DNA from: an uncultured Bacilli bacterium
Lineage (GTDB): Bacteria; Bacillota_I; Bacilli_A; RF39; UBA660
Assembly: GCA_947624075.1 (NCBI GenBank)
Contig: CANQIM010000081.1
Coordinates: 1-5,446, forward strand
Direction of reading: 5' to 3'
Length of the DNA stretch: 5,446 bases
Shown here piece after piece: positions 5,406 through 5,446 of the stretch; positions within the stretch are counted from its first letter, which is position 1; the number at the start of each line of letters is the position of its first letter. The notes under the pieces are model-generated. The model was given only the letters and a program-made list of their open reading frames with translations, ran no database searches and was not told the DNA's origin. The position numbers and the translations under genes are program-made.

Positions 5406-5446
5406 ATGTTAATTAATAAGGCTTATAAATTTAGACTTTATCCAAC
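5406..5446 (+). CDS. tnpB: TnpB (IS200/IS605 OrfB) RNA-guided nuclease/transposase-associated protein, 5' end only
   Basis: Only 13 complete codons are inside the window: MLINKAYKFRLYP. This matches the very characteristic N-terminus of IS200/IS605-family TnpB proteins (typically NKAYKFRLYP followed by T or N and a Lys-Glu-Gln stretch). TnpB is an RuvC-type nuclease guided by an RNA made from the element's right end, and it helps the element persist after transposition. The ATG has a GGGGG ribosome binding site at 5394-5398, 7 bases upstream, and a strong promoter. No tnpA is seen upstream within the window, so this looks like a tnpB-only (IS1341-like) arrangement, or one with tnpA elsewhere. 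Whether the gene is intact or active cannot be seen. Confidence 0.85.
   Translation, partial: MLINKAYKFRLYP

Overview
The window is strongly AT-rich and uses the standard code (TGG for Trp, no in-frame TGA). It suggests a low-GC Gram-positive bacterium of the Bacilli/Mollicutes-related type. The evidence is a PolC-type (Firmicutes) replicative polymerase, strong AGGAGG-type ribosome binding sites, and a Gram-positive comEA-comEC pair. The genus cannot be fixed from this sequence; an uncultured gut-type Bacilli lineage is a guess. All supported genes are on the + strand.

Region 1 (1-2170) is one apparent transcription unit. It holds the 3' end of polC (ending in a QLSLF clamp-binding motif), a small DUF1653-family gene, and a long gene that ends in a clear intrinsic terminator. 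The long gene is the main surprise. It is a single open frame joining an M15/VanY-LdcB-type zinc D-Ala carboxypeptidase domain to a complete TruB tRNA pseudouridine-55 synthase, with almost no linker and no signal peptide.

Region 2 (2171-2396) is non-coding in the forward sense. It contains a possible relic of a minus-strand gene end, three imperfect direct repeats with an exact 23-bp period, a 9-bp-arm inverted repeat overlapping the last of these, and the start signals of comEA.

Region 3 (2397-5112) is the DNA-uptake pair. ComEA is a membrane-anchored DNA receptor with SLBB and helix-hairpin-helix domains. ComEC is a membrane channel with DUF4131, Competence and metallo-beta-lactamase domains. 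The genes overlap by up to 32 bp. The start of comEA is unusual: its near-perfect Shine-Dalgarno is best spaced for an AUA codon.

Region 4 (5113-5446) is an intergenic stretch with a second intrinsic terminator, preceded by a possible weak promoter. It is followed by a strong promoter with a perfect palindrome in its spacer, driving the first codons of an IS200/IS605-type tnpB that runs off the window. Functionally the window moves from replication and tRNA modification to natural transformation and then to a mobile-element RNA-guided nuclease gene.
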